Assembly (NCBI GenBank): GCA_036874045.1
Contig: CM072344.1
Coordinates: 3,444,501 to 3,508,500, forward strand
Source of the DNA: Cymodocea nodosa
Taxonomy: Eukaryota > Streptophyta > Magnoliopsida > Alismatales > Cymodoceaceae
Length of the DNA: 64,000 nt
Reading direction: 5' to 3'
The position numbers and the translations under genes are program-made. Positions 22,520 through 35,976 of the stretch are shown piece after piece. Position 1 is the stretch's first letter; each line of letters opens with the position of its first letter. Under the pieces are notes generated by a model. The model was not told the DNA's origin. It did no database searches and was given only the letters and a program-made list of their open reading frames with translations.

Positions 22520-24427
22520 TATTTAGAATAAAAAAGTATATAATATTAATGATTAATGAATAGTTAATTACATAATATTTAAATTATCATATGAGAATTA
22601 AATCATTATATTATAATTACATGATTACATGCCTTAATTAAAGAATATGCATAATTTCATGGAATTAACGTTAATTAAATATCATTTCTAAAAGATTGAA
22701 AACCTGACTTACATGTGGTTTATAGTGTTAAACATGATATATTTTATTTGCACATATTTATATCATGTCCAGGTTCATAGTAATATCGTTGAGTTACAAG
22801 TTTAAAGGTGTAAAATTATCACAAACTTTCGTAATGTTATGTAAGTAAGTTTACGGACCTTCGTAATGTTATGCTGGTAAGTTTACAAACTTTTGTAATA
22901 TTATGCTAGTAAGCTTATAGACCCTCGTAAAGTTAAGAATTATTACACACGTCAACTCTTAAATGATAAATGTTATAAAAATACTTGTTTTATTAAGCTA
23001 CAGAGTTGAACGAGTCTGTTAAATTAAACTTAACTCAATGAGATAAGTCCATTGAGTTACAGTTAACTCAACGAAGTAAGTCCATTGAATTACACTAGCT
23101 CCACAAACCAGTTATTTTCTAATATTCAAATGTGAGTAGTTGTAAAAATAGGAAATTCGAAGTAAAACCACGATTGCATATATCACGTAGGATTTAAATC
23201 ATAGACTGAAGAAAAAATCATCATTGTTGATACGAATGAAGGAGATCCAACTAGTCATTTAGGTGGAAGCAGTTACTACTAAAAGAAATATAAAAAGAAA
23301 AAAGAAAGAATGGAGAAGGGTGTGGAAAACCGCATTAACTACAGTAAGCGTCGGTAGTTCCCTAAAGCTCTACAACACCACCAAATACCACTATCAATCA
23401 TTGGAAGTTTATGAGGATACTTTCTAGATGTCGGGTCGATTCCAAGCCAAACATGGTGACTAACAATTATTGTGAGGAGTGATCGCATCACAAGAAAGGA
23501 AGTCATTTTCACCAAACACCGAATCATCTCTTAGAAGATAGTAAAATTTCTAGCCTTAATTTCGGGTTGATGCTAATATACTAAAAAGGAGATTAACTTA
23601 CAAGTCTTGGTTAGTGATTTTATAGGGAGAGAGATGTTTGACAGTAAATAATTAAGTTTTTAGTGGTGTAATTGTGTCACATGTAGTGACGAGAGTTTTT
23701 AATATCAATAAAGAATTTTACATTTCAACTTTCGTTCATCTTCAATAACATATCATAACAAAAATAAATCAAAAACTCATTATATGTATTTATATATATC
23801 AAATCAGTGTTGTATTGTTTATTTAGTATTGTCAGTATTATTGAATGTTTTATATTTATTTCATTCTAGAAAATAGAAAATTATTTTACTGATTATTGAA
23901 ACTAGTTCTTATACAATTCTAAAATCTTGATTAATATGGTTACTATTTGAAATATCTGAGTGTTAGTATTTATTAATGATAAATATCATATAAGCTAACA
24001 TTAAAAGCTTAATTGATGTTATTTATATTCTGTGGAACCACTCAATGGATGACCAAATTACTCTATGAATAGTAAATTTAATTGAAAGTTACTAGTGAGT
24101 CTCGTGGAGTTAACTTAAGTCTATGAGGGTAGTTTATTGAGTTAACTATAACTCAACGAACTAAGTCTGTTGAGTTAGCAATAAGTCAACAGAGTGTGTA
24201 ATTCAACACACATAAACTTATGGCTGTAAAAATCAAAATAGTACAAAACTTTTACTTAGTCTCTATGGAATTGACCTGTACTTATACATTTATGCAATAG
24301 ACACTGTACACTTGCAGTTAAAAACAAATTAGATATTAGATTTAATATCTAATTTATAAAAATTATTTGTTTACTTCTAAAAGAAGTTATAAACATATAA
24401 TTAAAGCAAACGAAATTCACCCAAACA
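22520..24427 (+). repeat. 5' LTR of the outer Athila
   Basis: Follows the Athila LTR model seen at 24896 ('tttagaat.aaaaagt.cataat' start, 'ccaaaca' end). Contains the same blocks: 'aatttcatggaattaacgttaattaa', the exon-like 'ggaagcgtcggtagttcccta' segment near 23345, and the 'gttgagttaactataactcaacg' hairpins near 24140. Confidence 0.75.
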
Positions 24428-24895
24428 AGTTTTCTAGCATCATTGCTAGAGACTAAAAAGCTAAGCAATTGTAGTGTTGTTTTGTTTTCATATCATAGGA
24501 ATGTTGGGTGTTTCTATCATTGAGAATGTGGCATATGCTTATGCTTAAAATTTTTTGAAACTTGTAGTTAGTATATGTGAATTTTGTAATTTGGAAGGTC
24601 ATGATATTGCTGATTATTTGAAATTGAGATGATTGTAGATGGGTAGATCAAATGAGCAACAAATGAATTATATCCAATATAATAGAACTAAGTATGAAAA
24701 TCCTATAGTTTACAAAACCAATAGTCAATTTAGAATATGTAATATGTCGAGAGACAAAGAAGTTTCTAATAGATATGACAGACTTGAACGTAGTTTAGAA
24801 CAAAAATTAGACAAATTGGAACAATACATGTATTCTCAATAAGAAGTTAACCAAATAAACTATAAAGAAAATTATTCAAAACCTAAAATCGATAT
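24428..24895 (+). pseudogene. Outer Athila primer-binding site and zinc-knuckle region (fossil)
   Basis: The segment after the LTR (ttttctagcatcattgctag) is a degraded form of the Athila primer-binding region 'TGGCGCCGTTGCCGGGGA'. The coding part reads SICEFCNLEGHDIAD (knuckle-like), then RDKEVSNRYDRLERSLEQKL. No capsid region lies between LTR and knuckle. It continues at 47522. Confidence 0.6.
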
Positions 24896-26901
24896 TGTTT
24901 AGAATGAAAAAGTGCATGATATTTACGCTTAAATGATGGTTAATTGCATAATATTTAGCTTATCAGATGAGAATTATGCCATTATGTTATAATTTCACTG
25001 TTATATGCTTTAATGAAAGAATCTGCATAATTTCAAGAAATTAACGTTAATTAAGTACATTTCTGAACTATCGGTAAGTTACAAGCTTTGAAATTCTTAT
25101 GTTTTCAAATTTTTTGTTATTTTGGAGAGTTATATTGCATGTACCAGATAGTTATGTTTTAAACGCTTAAAGAATATTTTATTGTTTCTTGGAGTACACG
25201 TGTTGTAACCTTAATGCATGACTTAAGTGAGTATTTGGTAAGTTATTTGTTAACTATCCGAAATGCATTTGAGCATCGGATAGTTAAGTTTGTAAGTATC
25301 CGAAATATCTAAATTCGTTAAGTTAGAATTATGCACGTGTTGAATTTAAATACTTTATTATGTCACGTGAGCTGCACATGTATAACTCATTAAGTTATCA
25401 TAACTATACGCGTTTAGTTACTTGAATATACACTAAGGCAACGCATTGTGTTAGTGTTATAATCTTATAAGTTATTTCTTTATTGCACGTGTTTTATAGT
25501 TAAATCAACGAAGTAAGTTTGTTGAGTTACACTAACTCTACGGACCATTTATTTTCTAATATACCACTATAGCAATTGCAGAAACAGGAAATTCAAAGGA
25601 AAACCACGATTGCACGTATCATGTAGGAATTCATTTGTGGAATGAAGAAGAAATCACCATCGTTGATATGAATAAAGGAAATCCAACCGATCATTTAAGT
25701 AGAAGCAATTACTACTGAAAGAAATATAAAAGAAGAGGAGAAAGACGAAAAGTGTAGGTGTGTAGGAGGAGAACCGCGCTAACTACAGGAAGCGTCGGTA
25801 GTTCCCTAAAGCTCCACATCACCACCAAAACCACCAACATCACTAACCATCAAAGGTCTGTAAGGATACTTTCCAAATGATAGGTCGATTCCAAGTGAAA
25901 CACGGTGATTGACAACTACTGTGAGGAGTGATCGCGTCACAGGAAGGGAAGCCATTTTCACCAAGCACCGACTCATATCTTAGGAGATTGTAAAGCTTCT
26001 AGCCTTGGGTTCGAGTTGATGCTAGTATGCTGAGGAGGAGATCATCTTACAATTCTTGATTCACGATTCTGTAGGGAGAGGAGGCAAGATTGTAAGTGAT
26101 TAAGTTTTCAGTGGTGTAATCACGTCGCATGTAGTGACGAAAGTTTTTACTATCGATAGAGATTTTTACATTTCACCTTTCGCTCATCTTCAAGAACATA
26201 TTAAAACAAAAATACCAAAAACAACAAATTATATGTGTTTACATTTAGTATTAAAGTGTTGTATTATTTGCTTTGTATCGTGATTAATTTTATCATTGTC
26301 AATATTTTGAATGTTTTATGTTTGTTTGATTCAGAAAATAGAAAATAGTTTTACAGTTTACTGAAATTGAATTGTCCCAAATACTTAAAGATTTTAATGG
26401 TTACTATTTGAAATATCTAAATATTAGTATTGCTTAATGACAAATCTAATATTAATTAACATTAAAGAGCTTCAGTAATGTTATTTACATTTTGTGGAAT
26501 TGCCCAATGGTTGGCCGAATTCCTTTGTAAATAACAGTATTTAGTTGGAAAAATAGGCTTGTGGAGTTAGCTTAAGTCTACGAGGTTAGTCCGTTGAGTT
26601 AACTATAACTCCACGTACTAAGTCTGTTAGGTTAACTATAACTCAACGAAGTGCTTTACTGAATACATATAAACTCTAATATAAAAATTGAAACGGTACA
26701 TAATTCTTACTCAATCTCTGTGGGATCGACATGTACTTGCACACAAATACAATATACACTGTGGACTTGCAGTTTAAAATACAAATTGGACTTCATATCT
26801 AATTTGTGTGAAAGGTTGTTTGTTTACTTCTAAGAGAATTTATTAATATAGGCATAAAAAAATCAAGCAAGTTTTTGATTTAACCTTTTACAACCAAGAC
26901 A
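24896..26901 (+). repeat. 5' LTR of the inner Athila
   Basis: 2006 bp. A perfect 11-bp inverted repeat (TAACTATCCGA at 25251-25261, TCGGATAGTTA at 25276-25286) and the block shared with Sirevirus-type LTRs (about 25310-25500) lie in its first third. G-box cores (CACGTG) occur in the same part. The primer-binding region (ttttcgaatgctattgtcgg) follows at 26902. Confidence 0.85.
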
Positions 26902-26939
26902 AGTTTTCGAATGCTATTGTCGGGGATTGAGAAGTTAAG

Positions 26940-27895
26940 TAACTGTGAGTGCTATTTTGTTTTAATATTAGAATGAGGGTTGTGTGTTTTATTTTCTAAT
27001 TGAGAATATGATATATGCTTATGCTCAAAGATTTCTGAAACCTAGAGTTAGCATATGTGAATTCTACAATTTGGAAGGTTATGACATCTCTGATTGTTTA
27101 AAATTGAGACGATTGTAGATAGTTAGATCACAAGAACAAAAAATGAATTATATTCAATATAATAGAGTTGAGTATGAGAATCTTATAATTTACCTGAGTA
27201 ATGATTCGTTTAGAATGTGTAATATGTTGAGAGACAAGGAAGTTTGAGATAGGTATGAAAAATTGGAGTGTAGTTTAGAGCAAAATATGGACAAATTAGA
27301 ACAATACATGTATCAGCAACAAGAAGTCAACCAATTAAATTATAGGGAAGAATATTAAGAACCTAAAATTGATATCATATACGAAACTAAAAAAATTATA
27401 ATGAAAATCAATCAAAAATTGAATGCAATGAGATTAGATGATTTGAAAAGAAAATTAAAAGCATTGGATGAATTTACAATTAAATTACAAGTTATGCAAT
27501 AGGAAAACACAAATGAAAACTTTAATGTTACAAAAGTGTATAATTTGCAAGATATTCAAACAAAAGAAAATACCAATGCAATAGAATTTAAAGAATGTAA
27601 TTTAAAATTGAAAACAATTGAAGATCATAATCATGAAAATGAAATACAGGAATATCATGAAAGTAATGAAAATCTGGAAGATGTATGTATAACATTAAGA
27701 TCTAGAACTAATATACCACCAAGAATTCAAAGAGAAAGTAATATGAAGGTGGATAAGAATAAAATTCAAAATAATAATGAAAACATAATATCTAAAAACT
27801 TAGAAATTAATGAAGAAAAATCTGAATCTGAAAATGAGATTAAAAATGATCAACTGAATCAAATGAAAGAAAAAGAATCTTGTAAATCACAATGA
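26940..27895 (+). pseudogene. Athila gag tail, pol-bearing type (fossil)
   Basis: Starts with a knuckle-like segment and continues through a coiled, Asn/Glu/Lys-rich stretch. It ends with ENLEDVCITLRSRTNIPPRI, the Athila 'ITLRSG' region that precedes protease. As in the outer copy, no capsid domain is seen upstream. Confidence 0.7.
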
Positions 27896-27919
27896 TTAGC
27901 ACCCTATCTTGAAAGATTA

Positions 27920-28399
27920 TAACAAACATTTCCTAGAACTCAAGAAAGAATTAGAGAAATTTTTGAAAAAGTACAAGTTAACATACATTTATTAGATTTA
28001 TTGTAGAAAATGTCATCTTGTGCAAAATTTCTTAAGGATTGGTGTACTAAGAAAAGAAAGCGGAAAGTTTTAAGGAAAGTCCTTTTAGCTAAGCAAAGTA
28101 GTTCCCTATTTCTGCCACAAATGCCTAAAAAGTTATCTGATCCTAGAATCTCTGCTATATCATGCACCATAGGAAATACCATTCTAGAAAGAACCTTAAT
28201 AGACCTAGGTGCAAGTATAAATGTTATGCCTAGTGATATATTTGCATCCTTAGAATTAGAAGACTTAATCTCTACTAAGACTATCATTCAATTAGCTGAT
28301 AGAAGTATAAGATACCCTAAAGGAAAAATAGAAGATGTCCTAATTAAAATCAAAAATTTCATATATCTCATTAATATTGTGATTTTGGATTCCCAATAA
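27920..28399 (+). pseudogene. Athila aspartic protease region (fossil)
   Basis: Contains FPRTQERIREIFEKVQVNIH (the Athila 'F.kVqInIPLLdai' approach), SSCAKFLKDWCTKKRK and the protease core CTIGNTILERTLIDLGASIN with VMPSDIFASLELEDL. This arrangement (short protease after 'KFLKDL') is diagnostic for the Athila lineage. Confidence 0.85.
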
Positions 28400-28779
28400 A
28401 TTAAGCATCAGAATTATGATACATCTTTAATTTTGGAAGACCATTCTTAGCAACATCAGGGGCTGTTATAAATTGTAAAACTAGAGTGATGAGATTAGCA
28501 TATGGTAATGAGGATACTCAATTAAAAATTTTCAAACTAGAAAAGTTTGAAGAGTTAGAAATGTCCTTACATACTATAGACTTTTTAGAGGATGAAGGAG
28601 ATATGCTAGATGATGTGATTAAAGAAGAATTAAATAGGTAACTAGACTCTGAAACTACAGAAGTAAGTGAAAGCATAGATGTAGAAGGAGATCAAGAAGA
28701 GTTTAATATTGAAGATGAGAATGTTCAATTAGGAGCTCTACTTCTGATGGTCAACATTTAGAATTGAAACATTTACCTC

Positions 28780-30290
28780 TTGAATTAACCTATATATTTC
28801 TGGAAGAAAAACGAATATGTCCAATCATTATTGCTTCAAATTTAAAAGAGGATCAAATTTCTAAATTAAAAGATGTAGTAAAAACGTATAAAGAAGCAAT
28901 AGGATGAACTATGGTTGATATAAAAGGGTTAAGTGCAACTTTATGCTATCACTATATATATTTAGAAGAAAATGCTAAACTTGTTAGAATTCCTAAGAGG
29001 AGATTAAATTCAAACCTTAAAGAAGTAGTTAGGAAGGAAATAGTAAAATGGTTAGATAATGACATAATTTATTCGATTTCTGATAGCTCATGGGTTAGTC
29101 CAATCCAAGTAGTCCCAAAGAAATCAGGATTAACAGTTATTAGGAATGAAAGTCAGGACTTGATACCTACTAGAATTCAATCAGGCTAGAGAGTATGTAT
29201 AGACTATAGAAAGCTGAATGCTGTTACTAGAAAAGATCATTTTCCCTTACCTTTTATAGACCAAATGTTGGAAAAATTAGTAGGGCAAGAATATTTTTAT
29301 TTCCTAGATGGTTATTCAGGATATAACCAAGTTCTAGTAGTATTAGAGGATCAAGAGAAGACAACTTTCACATGTCCTAATGGAACTTATGCTTTTAAGA
29401 GAATGTCATTCGAATTATGCAATGCACTAGTTACCTTTCAAAGGTGTATGCAAGGCATAATCACTAGAATGATATAAGATTTTTTAGAAATATTTATGGA
29501 TGATTTTACTATATATGGAGTTTCATATGAAGTGTGTTTAAACAATTTAGACCAAGTATTAAAACACTGTGTGGAAAAAAATCTGGCTTTAAATTGGGAA
29601 AAATGTCACTTCATGGTTAAACAAGGAATAGTCTTGGGACATATTGTTTCAAAGAAAGGGTTGGAAGTAGATAAAGCTAAAATAGAAGTAATTTCTAATC
29701 TATCAGAACCCAAATCAGTAAAAGATATTAGATCATTTCTAAGACATGCGGGATTTTATAGAAGATTCATTAAAGATTTTAGCAAAATAGCTAGACCTTT
29801 AACTAATCTATTAAAAGATGTCCCATTCAACTTTAATAAGAATTGCAAAGAAGTATTTTTCAAGCTTAAAACTAGCTTAATTTCTACTCCTATAATACAA
29901 GCACCTGATTGGAGCCATCAATTTGAATTAATGTGCAATGCATTTGATTTTGCTATAGGAGCTGTGTTGGGACAAAAGATGGAAAAATCTCCTAGAGTGA
30001 TTCATTATGCAAGCAAAACTTTGAATGATGCTCAAATTAATTATACTACTATTGAAAAAGAACTATTAGCTGTTGTGTTTGCCTTAGAAAAGTTTAGACC
30101 ATATCTGATTGGAGCTAAAGTGATAGTATACACGGATCATTCTATTTTAAAACACCTAATAGGAAATAAAGGGACTAAACCAAGATTGATCTAGTGGATA
30201 TTATTATCACAAGAATTTGATCTAGAAATTAAAGATAGAAAAGGTTGTGAGAATGTAGTAGCAGATCATTTATCAAGATTACAAATAGAA
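28780..30290 (+). pseudogene. Athila reverse transcriptase and RNase H region (fossil)
   Basis: Reverse transcriptase motifs: SSWVSPIQVVPKKSGLTVI, VCIDYRKLNAVTRKDHFPLP, FYFLDGYSGYNQ, TFTCPNGTYAFKRMSFELCN and FMDDFTIYG at the catalytic box. RNase H follows with FELMCNAFDFAIGAVLGQK, YASKTLNDAQINYTTIEKEL and VYTDHSILKHLIGNK. Long open stretches remain (28911-29189, 29496-30194). Confidence 0.9.
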
Positions 30291-30858
30291 AAATCAAAGA
30301 TTGAAATTAAGGATAATTTTCCTGATGAACAATTAATGACCATCAACACAATACCTTGGTACGTAAACATAGTTAATTACTTAGTTATTGGTTTAACACC
30401 TAAAGATTAGAATAGACAGGATAAGAAATTATTCTTTTCAAGAGTAAAATATTACTACTGGGAAGACCCATACTTATTTAAGAAATGTCCTAATTTGGTT
30501 TTAAGGAGGTGTGTTTCAGAAACTGAATATCAGAGCATATTATCTTTCTGCCATGACCAAGCATGTGAAGGACTTTTTGGTTTAGGGAAAACTACTGCCA
30601 AAATTCTACAATGTGGATTTTATTGGCCAACACTATTCAAAGATGCTCATAAATATTGTTGAAGTTGTTTAAGATGTCAATAAATAAGAAGAATATCAAA
30701 GAGGAATATGATGTCTCTTAATCCTATTGTTGAGGTTGAAATCTTTGATGTGTGGGGAATAGATTTTATGGGTCTATTTCCTATGTCTAATCAATTTAAG
30801 TATATATTGTTGGGGGTGGATTATATATCTAAATGGATAGAAGCTATTCCTACAAAGG
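30291..30858 (+). pseudogene. Athila integrase region, partial (fossil)
   Basis: Zinc-binding segment (FCHDQACEGLFGLGKTTAKI, SCLRCQ) and the start of the catalytic core ([34 protein letters not shown]). The recognisable part ends at 30858. Confidence 0.85.
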
Positions 30859-30916
30859 TCTATTGAGTTATGCTTAACTCAACGAACTTACTCCGTTAAG
30901 TCTAGAATAAGTTAAC

Positions 30917-32266
30917 TGTTAGGAATTTTGTTTTGATGATAAATGCTTTATTAAAGTTTATAAAATAAGTCTAAATAATATTCTCTAAGTATAATAGTCA
31001 CGTAATTAAATGTTGAAAATTTTTTGGATAGTTAACTTTCAGATAGTTACAGTTTTCGAATAGTTAACTTTCAGATAGTTACAGTTTTCGGATAGTTAGA
31101 TTTTCGAATAGTTAAAGTTTTTGGATAGTTAGATTTTTGGATAGTTAACTTTCAGATAGTTACAGTTTTCGAATAGTTAAAGTTTTTGAATAGTTAGATT
31201 TTTGGATAGTTATAGTTTTTGGATAGTTAACGTTTCGATTTAGTCAAAGAGTTATGTTAAAAACTCGTATAGTTAAGTTATTTGCATGCGTGTTTTTAAT
31301 GTTTTAAGTTGTCACGTGTTTTCCATGTACATTCGGTAATGAAAATCGAAGAGTTAGATAACTGTTAGAGTATTTATACGCATGGATAGATAACTGTTCG
31401 AGTTTTATAAAAGGACTAACGAATAGATAAGTTTTTTATATTCAGTCACATGTTTGGTAGGTGCAAAAACTCGAAGAGTTACAGATAAGTGTTTGAGTTT
31501 TTACAAAACTTAAAGGATAAGTGTTCGACTAAAACGAAGACTTAGAAGATATTCTACAAAACTCTAGGAAGATAAAGTTTTAGTGAATCTATGAGTGGAG
31601 ATCATGGAAACTCAAAATGATAGTGGAGATAGTGGAAATTCAAAAAGATAGTGGAAATCATGGATGATTTGAATTTGAAATTAGTACGTGGATTATGGAT
31701 TATAGATTAAGTGGATGAACGTGTTGAACGTGAAATCAAAGTTCGACTACTAATAGAGAGTACAAACTACATTACAACGAGAATCCCTAATCTCAAAAAC
31801 CAAGTTTGAATATTCAATCTAGATCCCAAATTGAAAAATCAAGTCTGAATATTCATATCTAGAAAAATTCTCCAACATCAGAAGAAGTTCGAAATTCCAA
31901 GCAATTTTAGAAAAGGAGTTGCAAATGAAAGAAATCTGGAAATTCGACAACTGGAGAAGAAGAGATATAGAAGCTGAGCAAAAAGAAGGAAATGAGCTAT
32001 ATGCATAAAGATCAGGTTTTATACAATTCGAAATTAGTTTTGAATAAGAACTTCATTTTCTATTTGAACTGTACATCAGACATTACTATATCAAAATCGT
32101 CAAGAAGGGAATTGAGTTGAAAAGATATTGTAAATTCTATCTTTAAAGTTTATAAAGAATAGAATTTTATTTACGAGTGCTTTGTGCTCTTGTTTTATTC
32201 GTTGGTAATTTTAATTACTAAAGACACAATTCACCCCCCCTCTTGTGATACAACGATCCTACAACA
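30917..32266 (+). mobile_element. Sirevirus-type solo LTR (1350 bp) with intact ends
   Basis: Starts TGTTAGGAATTTTG and ends ACGATCCTACAACA, flanked by the 5-bp duplication 'ttaac' (30912-30916, 32267-32271). The end block 'attcaccccccctcttgtg' is characteristic of Sirevirus-type copia LTRs. It holds a 16-bp minisatellite (31021-31235). Confidence 0.9.
31021..31235 (+). repeat. 16-bp minisatellite inside solo LTR
   Basis: About 13 tandem units of the form 'ttttcggatagttaac' with variants (cagatagttaca, gaatagttaaag). Each unit carries the GATAGTTA core found elsewhere as one arm of LTR hairpins. Confidence 0.85.
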
Positions 32267-32271
32267 TTAAC

Positions 32272-34745
32272 GAACTTACTCCGTTGAGTTAACTGTAACT
32301 CAACAGAATACTATAGTTAAGTCTACGAATTCCATGGAGAAGTAAGTGAGATAGCAAGAGTTTGTGCAAGAAAATGACCCGATTACTCGCCTAAAACTTA
32401 GGGTTTATTTATACTAAAACTCAGGGTTTGGGGGCATTATATGCAGAATCATTTAGAACTTAGAATAGTGAACATCAGAGGGATTCTATTTTGTTCCATC
32501 ACACCACGAGGTCAAGATGACGCTAGAGTTTTGGGAGGAAGTTGACACCACGAGATTTCTTAGAGAATCAGAAGAATGACATACAAGACAAAAGATTAGG
32601 AACACAACTTGGGAAAAAGAACTACAAAAGGTAGAATCTGACATCTTTTACTAGAGAAAAGTTTTAGTAGATTTAGATATAAAAATACCTCAGATTGTGA
32701 AAACGAGGATTAAGGTAGCAACAGAGGTTGCTGTGAATAGAGAAAGAAAAATAAGACCAAACAATGAAGTTGCCCTAGAGTTAATCCAACGCAAGTCCAA
32801 ATTATGGTTTTTGTGATAAATTGCTAGTTGTGTAAGGGGTGTAATTCGGTGGCAACAACAGAAAGCAACTGAAGAACCTGCAGTTGAAGAGCAGGCTGCT
32901 AAAAAACCAGTTATTGAGGAACAGTAGCTAGGACCATCTATTCCACTGCTAAGATCGATCGAAAGAGCAACATTTTTGGGACCATCCATGCTAGAGGAAT
33001 TAAGAAAATTTGTAGAGTTTGTTAAAGTTGCCAAGAGTTAAGGAAATTCTGAGGATATGGCTGTGACAAAAATGCATTTACTATATGATTCACTCTATAA
33101 GAAAATGACCGCAGATAAGTTGAAAGCCCAATATAAAATTAAAGTAGAGTAGCATCAAGATTAATGGCTGCAAAAGAAACTAAAGTTGGCCCTTTGAGAC
33201 TAGTAATTATAGAAAGAGTAAAATAGGAAGAGCTAGTACTTGTGGCTCGAGGGCCTATAGAGCCTATTTTTGTAGATTTAATCACAAAGGAGGAAGAAGA
33301 AGACCAGACACAACTATTTAAAAGAAGGAAAGGAAAAGAGATAGTGCCTAAAACTCCTGTAGAGATTAAACCTGAGCTTAAAATATTAGAAGAGTCTGTA
33401 GAGTTTATTTTTGTTAACCTACTATCCGAATCTGAGGAGGAGTAAGAGCAGTAGTAGCAAAAGCAAAGAGAAGAAGGAAAATAGATTAAAATTAGTCTGT
33501 AGCCTGTACAAATAGAAGAAACTGAAATTAGGGTAGAAGTTGATTTGCTTGTGACTCCATCCCAATCTACCATAGAATTAGAAAGAACATTGACAATGCA
33601 GATTGGTAGTCAAGAGGAAGAAGAAAGAGAAGAAACTAAACAAGAAGCTGAACAAAAGCACCAAGAAAAAAAAAGAAATATCTCGACAAATTCCACTAAA
33701 GAGGGAGAGACTTTTCAACAATTAATTGAAAGAATTCAAGATAGAGTAGAGAGTTCTACCAGCTCTCCACCATAGATAGAAAGAGAGGCTGAAATACAGG
33801 AATCTCTAGATTATTTCCAACAAGTCCAAGTTTAGCAAGTTGAAGAAGAAATTTAAGAACAAACCCCTCTAGAGCAACAAATTCAAATTCCTAACCTGGT
33901 TGAAGCAACAGTTCTAAATGAAATATACTTTTGGAGTCAGTAAGCATACAACAAATATCAAGAGATAAGGGGGTATGATATTATTTATAGTAGGCCAGTA
34001 GATTGGACTGTAATGGAGGAGATTAAAGAATTATTTGAATTTTAGGGCCTACTGAACTTTATTTCAAAAGAAAAAGGGCATGCTATATATGAAAATTTAG
34101 TGCCCTATTTTTATGCAAACTTAAGAGAGGAAGAAAGAAATTTAATTTCTAACATGGAGCAAGCTGATGTATAGATAACACTAGGGCTTCTCCATAATAT
34201 TTTTGGATTGAAGAATGATGGCATTGAAATTTTGGAGAATACAACTACAATTGAATGAATAGAATAAACAATTAAGCAATGTTTGGCCATCAACCCTAGT
34301 GTGCCATTACTGAATAGACTAAAGTATTTAAATGGGAAAGTACACATGGTGACAAACATTTTAGTTAAAACTGTCTATTAGAGACAAGGTTATGACATTG
34401 AACTTAGTCAATTTGTTAAATAGGCCACGTATGCAGTTGTAAAAAGAATTCAAGTTAATTAGTGTCAAGTCTTCCTGTCAAAGATAAAGTCTACAAAGAA
34501 GAAACTTTTTTATGGAGATTTGATACTAGTATTAATGAAAGACAGTATTGACTTCACGAAATGGACATCCAAAAGGATAAGATCTAGAGTCCTTTCAATG
34601 AAGGAATAAAGAAATTACAATGTTGTAGCTGTTGAGATTGCTGGACATTCTAGAGACATTATAGGAGTTATTGAACGGATAAATCAATTAGAACAACAAT
34701 TAGAAAAGCTCTAGAAGGAAGTAGATGAACTTAGGAAGAAGGACT
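32272..34745 (+). pseudogene. Transpos_ret-like retroelement protein region (fossil)
   Basis: A long decayed coding stretch. The acidic, Gln/Glu-rich N-terminal half includes ESVEFIFVNLLSESEEE and QSTIELERTLTMQIGSQEEE. The C-terminal half is conserved: VDWTVMEEIKELFEF, HAIYENLVPYFYANLREEER and RLKYLNGKVHMVTNILVK. It ends with a coiled coil (INQLEQQLEKL, EVDELRKKD). It parallels the better-kept frame on the minus strand at 43020-45290 and resembles the plant 'putative transposon protein' (Transpos_ret) family by pattern. Function unknown. Confidence 0.5.
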
Positions 34746-35976
34746 AAATGTATTGTTCGTCTACTTATATTTGTATTGAAAAATATCTGATTGTATGTAA
34801 ATATAACTATTTATATAAATGAATGTTTGAATTTTAGATGTTTTTGAATTCGTGTTTGAGAATGAATGATATAATTGAGAATTGTATTGAATATTATATA
34901 ACTGTTTAAAGATGTGCAAGACTATTTAAAAGTTTACAATTTTATGAATGACATGATTAAATGCCCGATAATTGGTTAATTCTTGAATATATCTACATGC
35001 TAAAAAGTAAAATGTAATTTCTGCATAATAGGAAATGAACTGTAAGTTAAATATGCATATAATGTTCAAATTTAAATGAGTTTAAATTAAAACACTACAT
35101 TACTGACATATATTTAACTTTATTTAAGTTGACAAAATGTAGGAGAAGAAAAAAATATAGAAGTTAATATGAAGAGTAAGTTTTAGAAATTTGCTAAGTG
35201 TTAACTCAACGAAGTAAGTCTGTTGTGTTAACCTTAACTCCACGAGGTCAATAATAAAATTGAAGGTCACTCCGTTGAGTTATCTGTAACTCAACTCCGT
35301 TAAGTTATTTGTAACTCAATGAGGTTAGTTCGTGGAGTTAGCAAATAGGCAACGAAGCTAGTTCGTTGAGTCATCTATAACTCAATGAGATTAGTTTGTT
35401 GAGTTAGAAATAGTAACTGAAGCTAGTTTGTTGAGTTAGCTGTAACTCAATGAGGTTAGTTCATGGATTAAGCTGAATAGTTATTCTTTTAACCACGAAC
35501 GAAACTTCGTCGTTTTAGTGGTTATGGAAATTTGAAATTAGAAGTGAAACACGTATCCATAAAAATAGGAACCATACGACATGTTACAAGACACATTCTT
35601 GTAACAAGATTCATTTGCCTTATGGACGTGCATTATAAATATAGAACATAATGTTATTTACGAGTTACTAGCAATTAAGGAAAGAAAAGAAAATTTGTTG
35701 GGGAACTGGAAGGAGAAGTAGTTGATTCAACTTCATCCGTCAACAACTACTTACTGAAAACAAAGCATCAGTCTGGTATGTAATTAATTTTCTGCTATTT
35801 TACTTTATGTTAAGAGTTTATGAGTACATGGATTTGTTCTCTTAGTACTAAACGATTAGTAAGAACACTTACACAAGATTATTCAACATAGAAGCATATT
35901 GAAATATTTTTTGAATTGGACTTTAACGAAATCCTTAGGGGTGTAGCTAACCTTTCTTTAAGGGAGAACGAAGATA
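34746..35976 (+). other. Non-coding leader before the capsid gag, with hairpin repeats and TATA-like box
   Basis: AT-rich, no coding frame. It includes an irregular hairpin array (35205-35475), a TATA-like 'ttataaatatag' near 35635 and a donor-like 'tctggtatgtaat' near 35775 before the gag start. A transcription start here is only a guess. Confidence 0.4.
35205..35475. repeat. Irregular array of GTTGAGTTA/TAACTCAAC hairpins
   Basis: Six or so imperfect units alternate 'cgttgagtta' with 'taactcaa(c/t)ga', separated by 'ggttagtt' or 'gctagtt'. Adjacent arms are self-complementary, so the block could fold into a series of short stems. Confidence 0.75.

Noticed and set aside
22850-23060. Repeated 'gttatgctagtaagttta' units, considered as a CRISPR-like array
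   Set aside because: Only three imperfect repeats within a plant LTR; no regular spacers, and the context is eukaryotic.
33139-33573. 144-codon minus-strand frame
   Set aside because: Antisense of the acidic Transpos_ret-like region; Ser-rich composition is a mirror of Glu/Lys codons.
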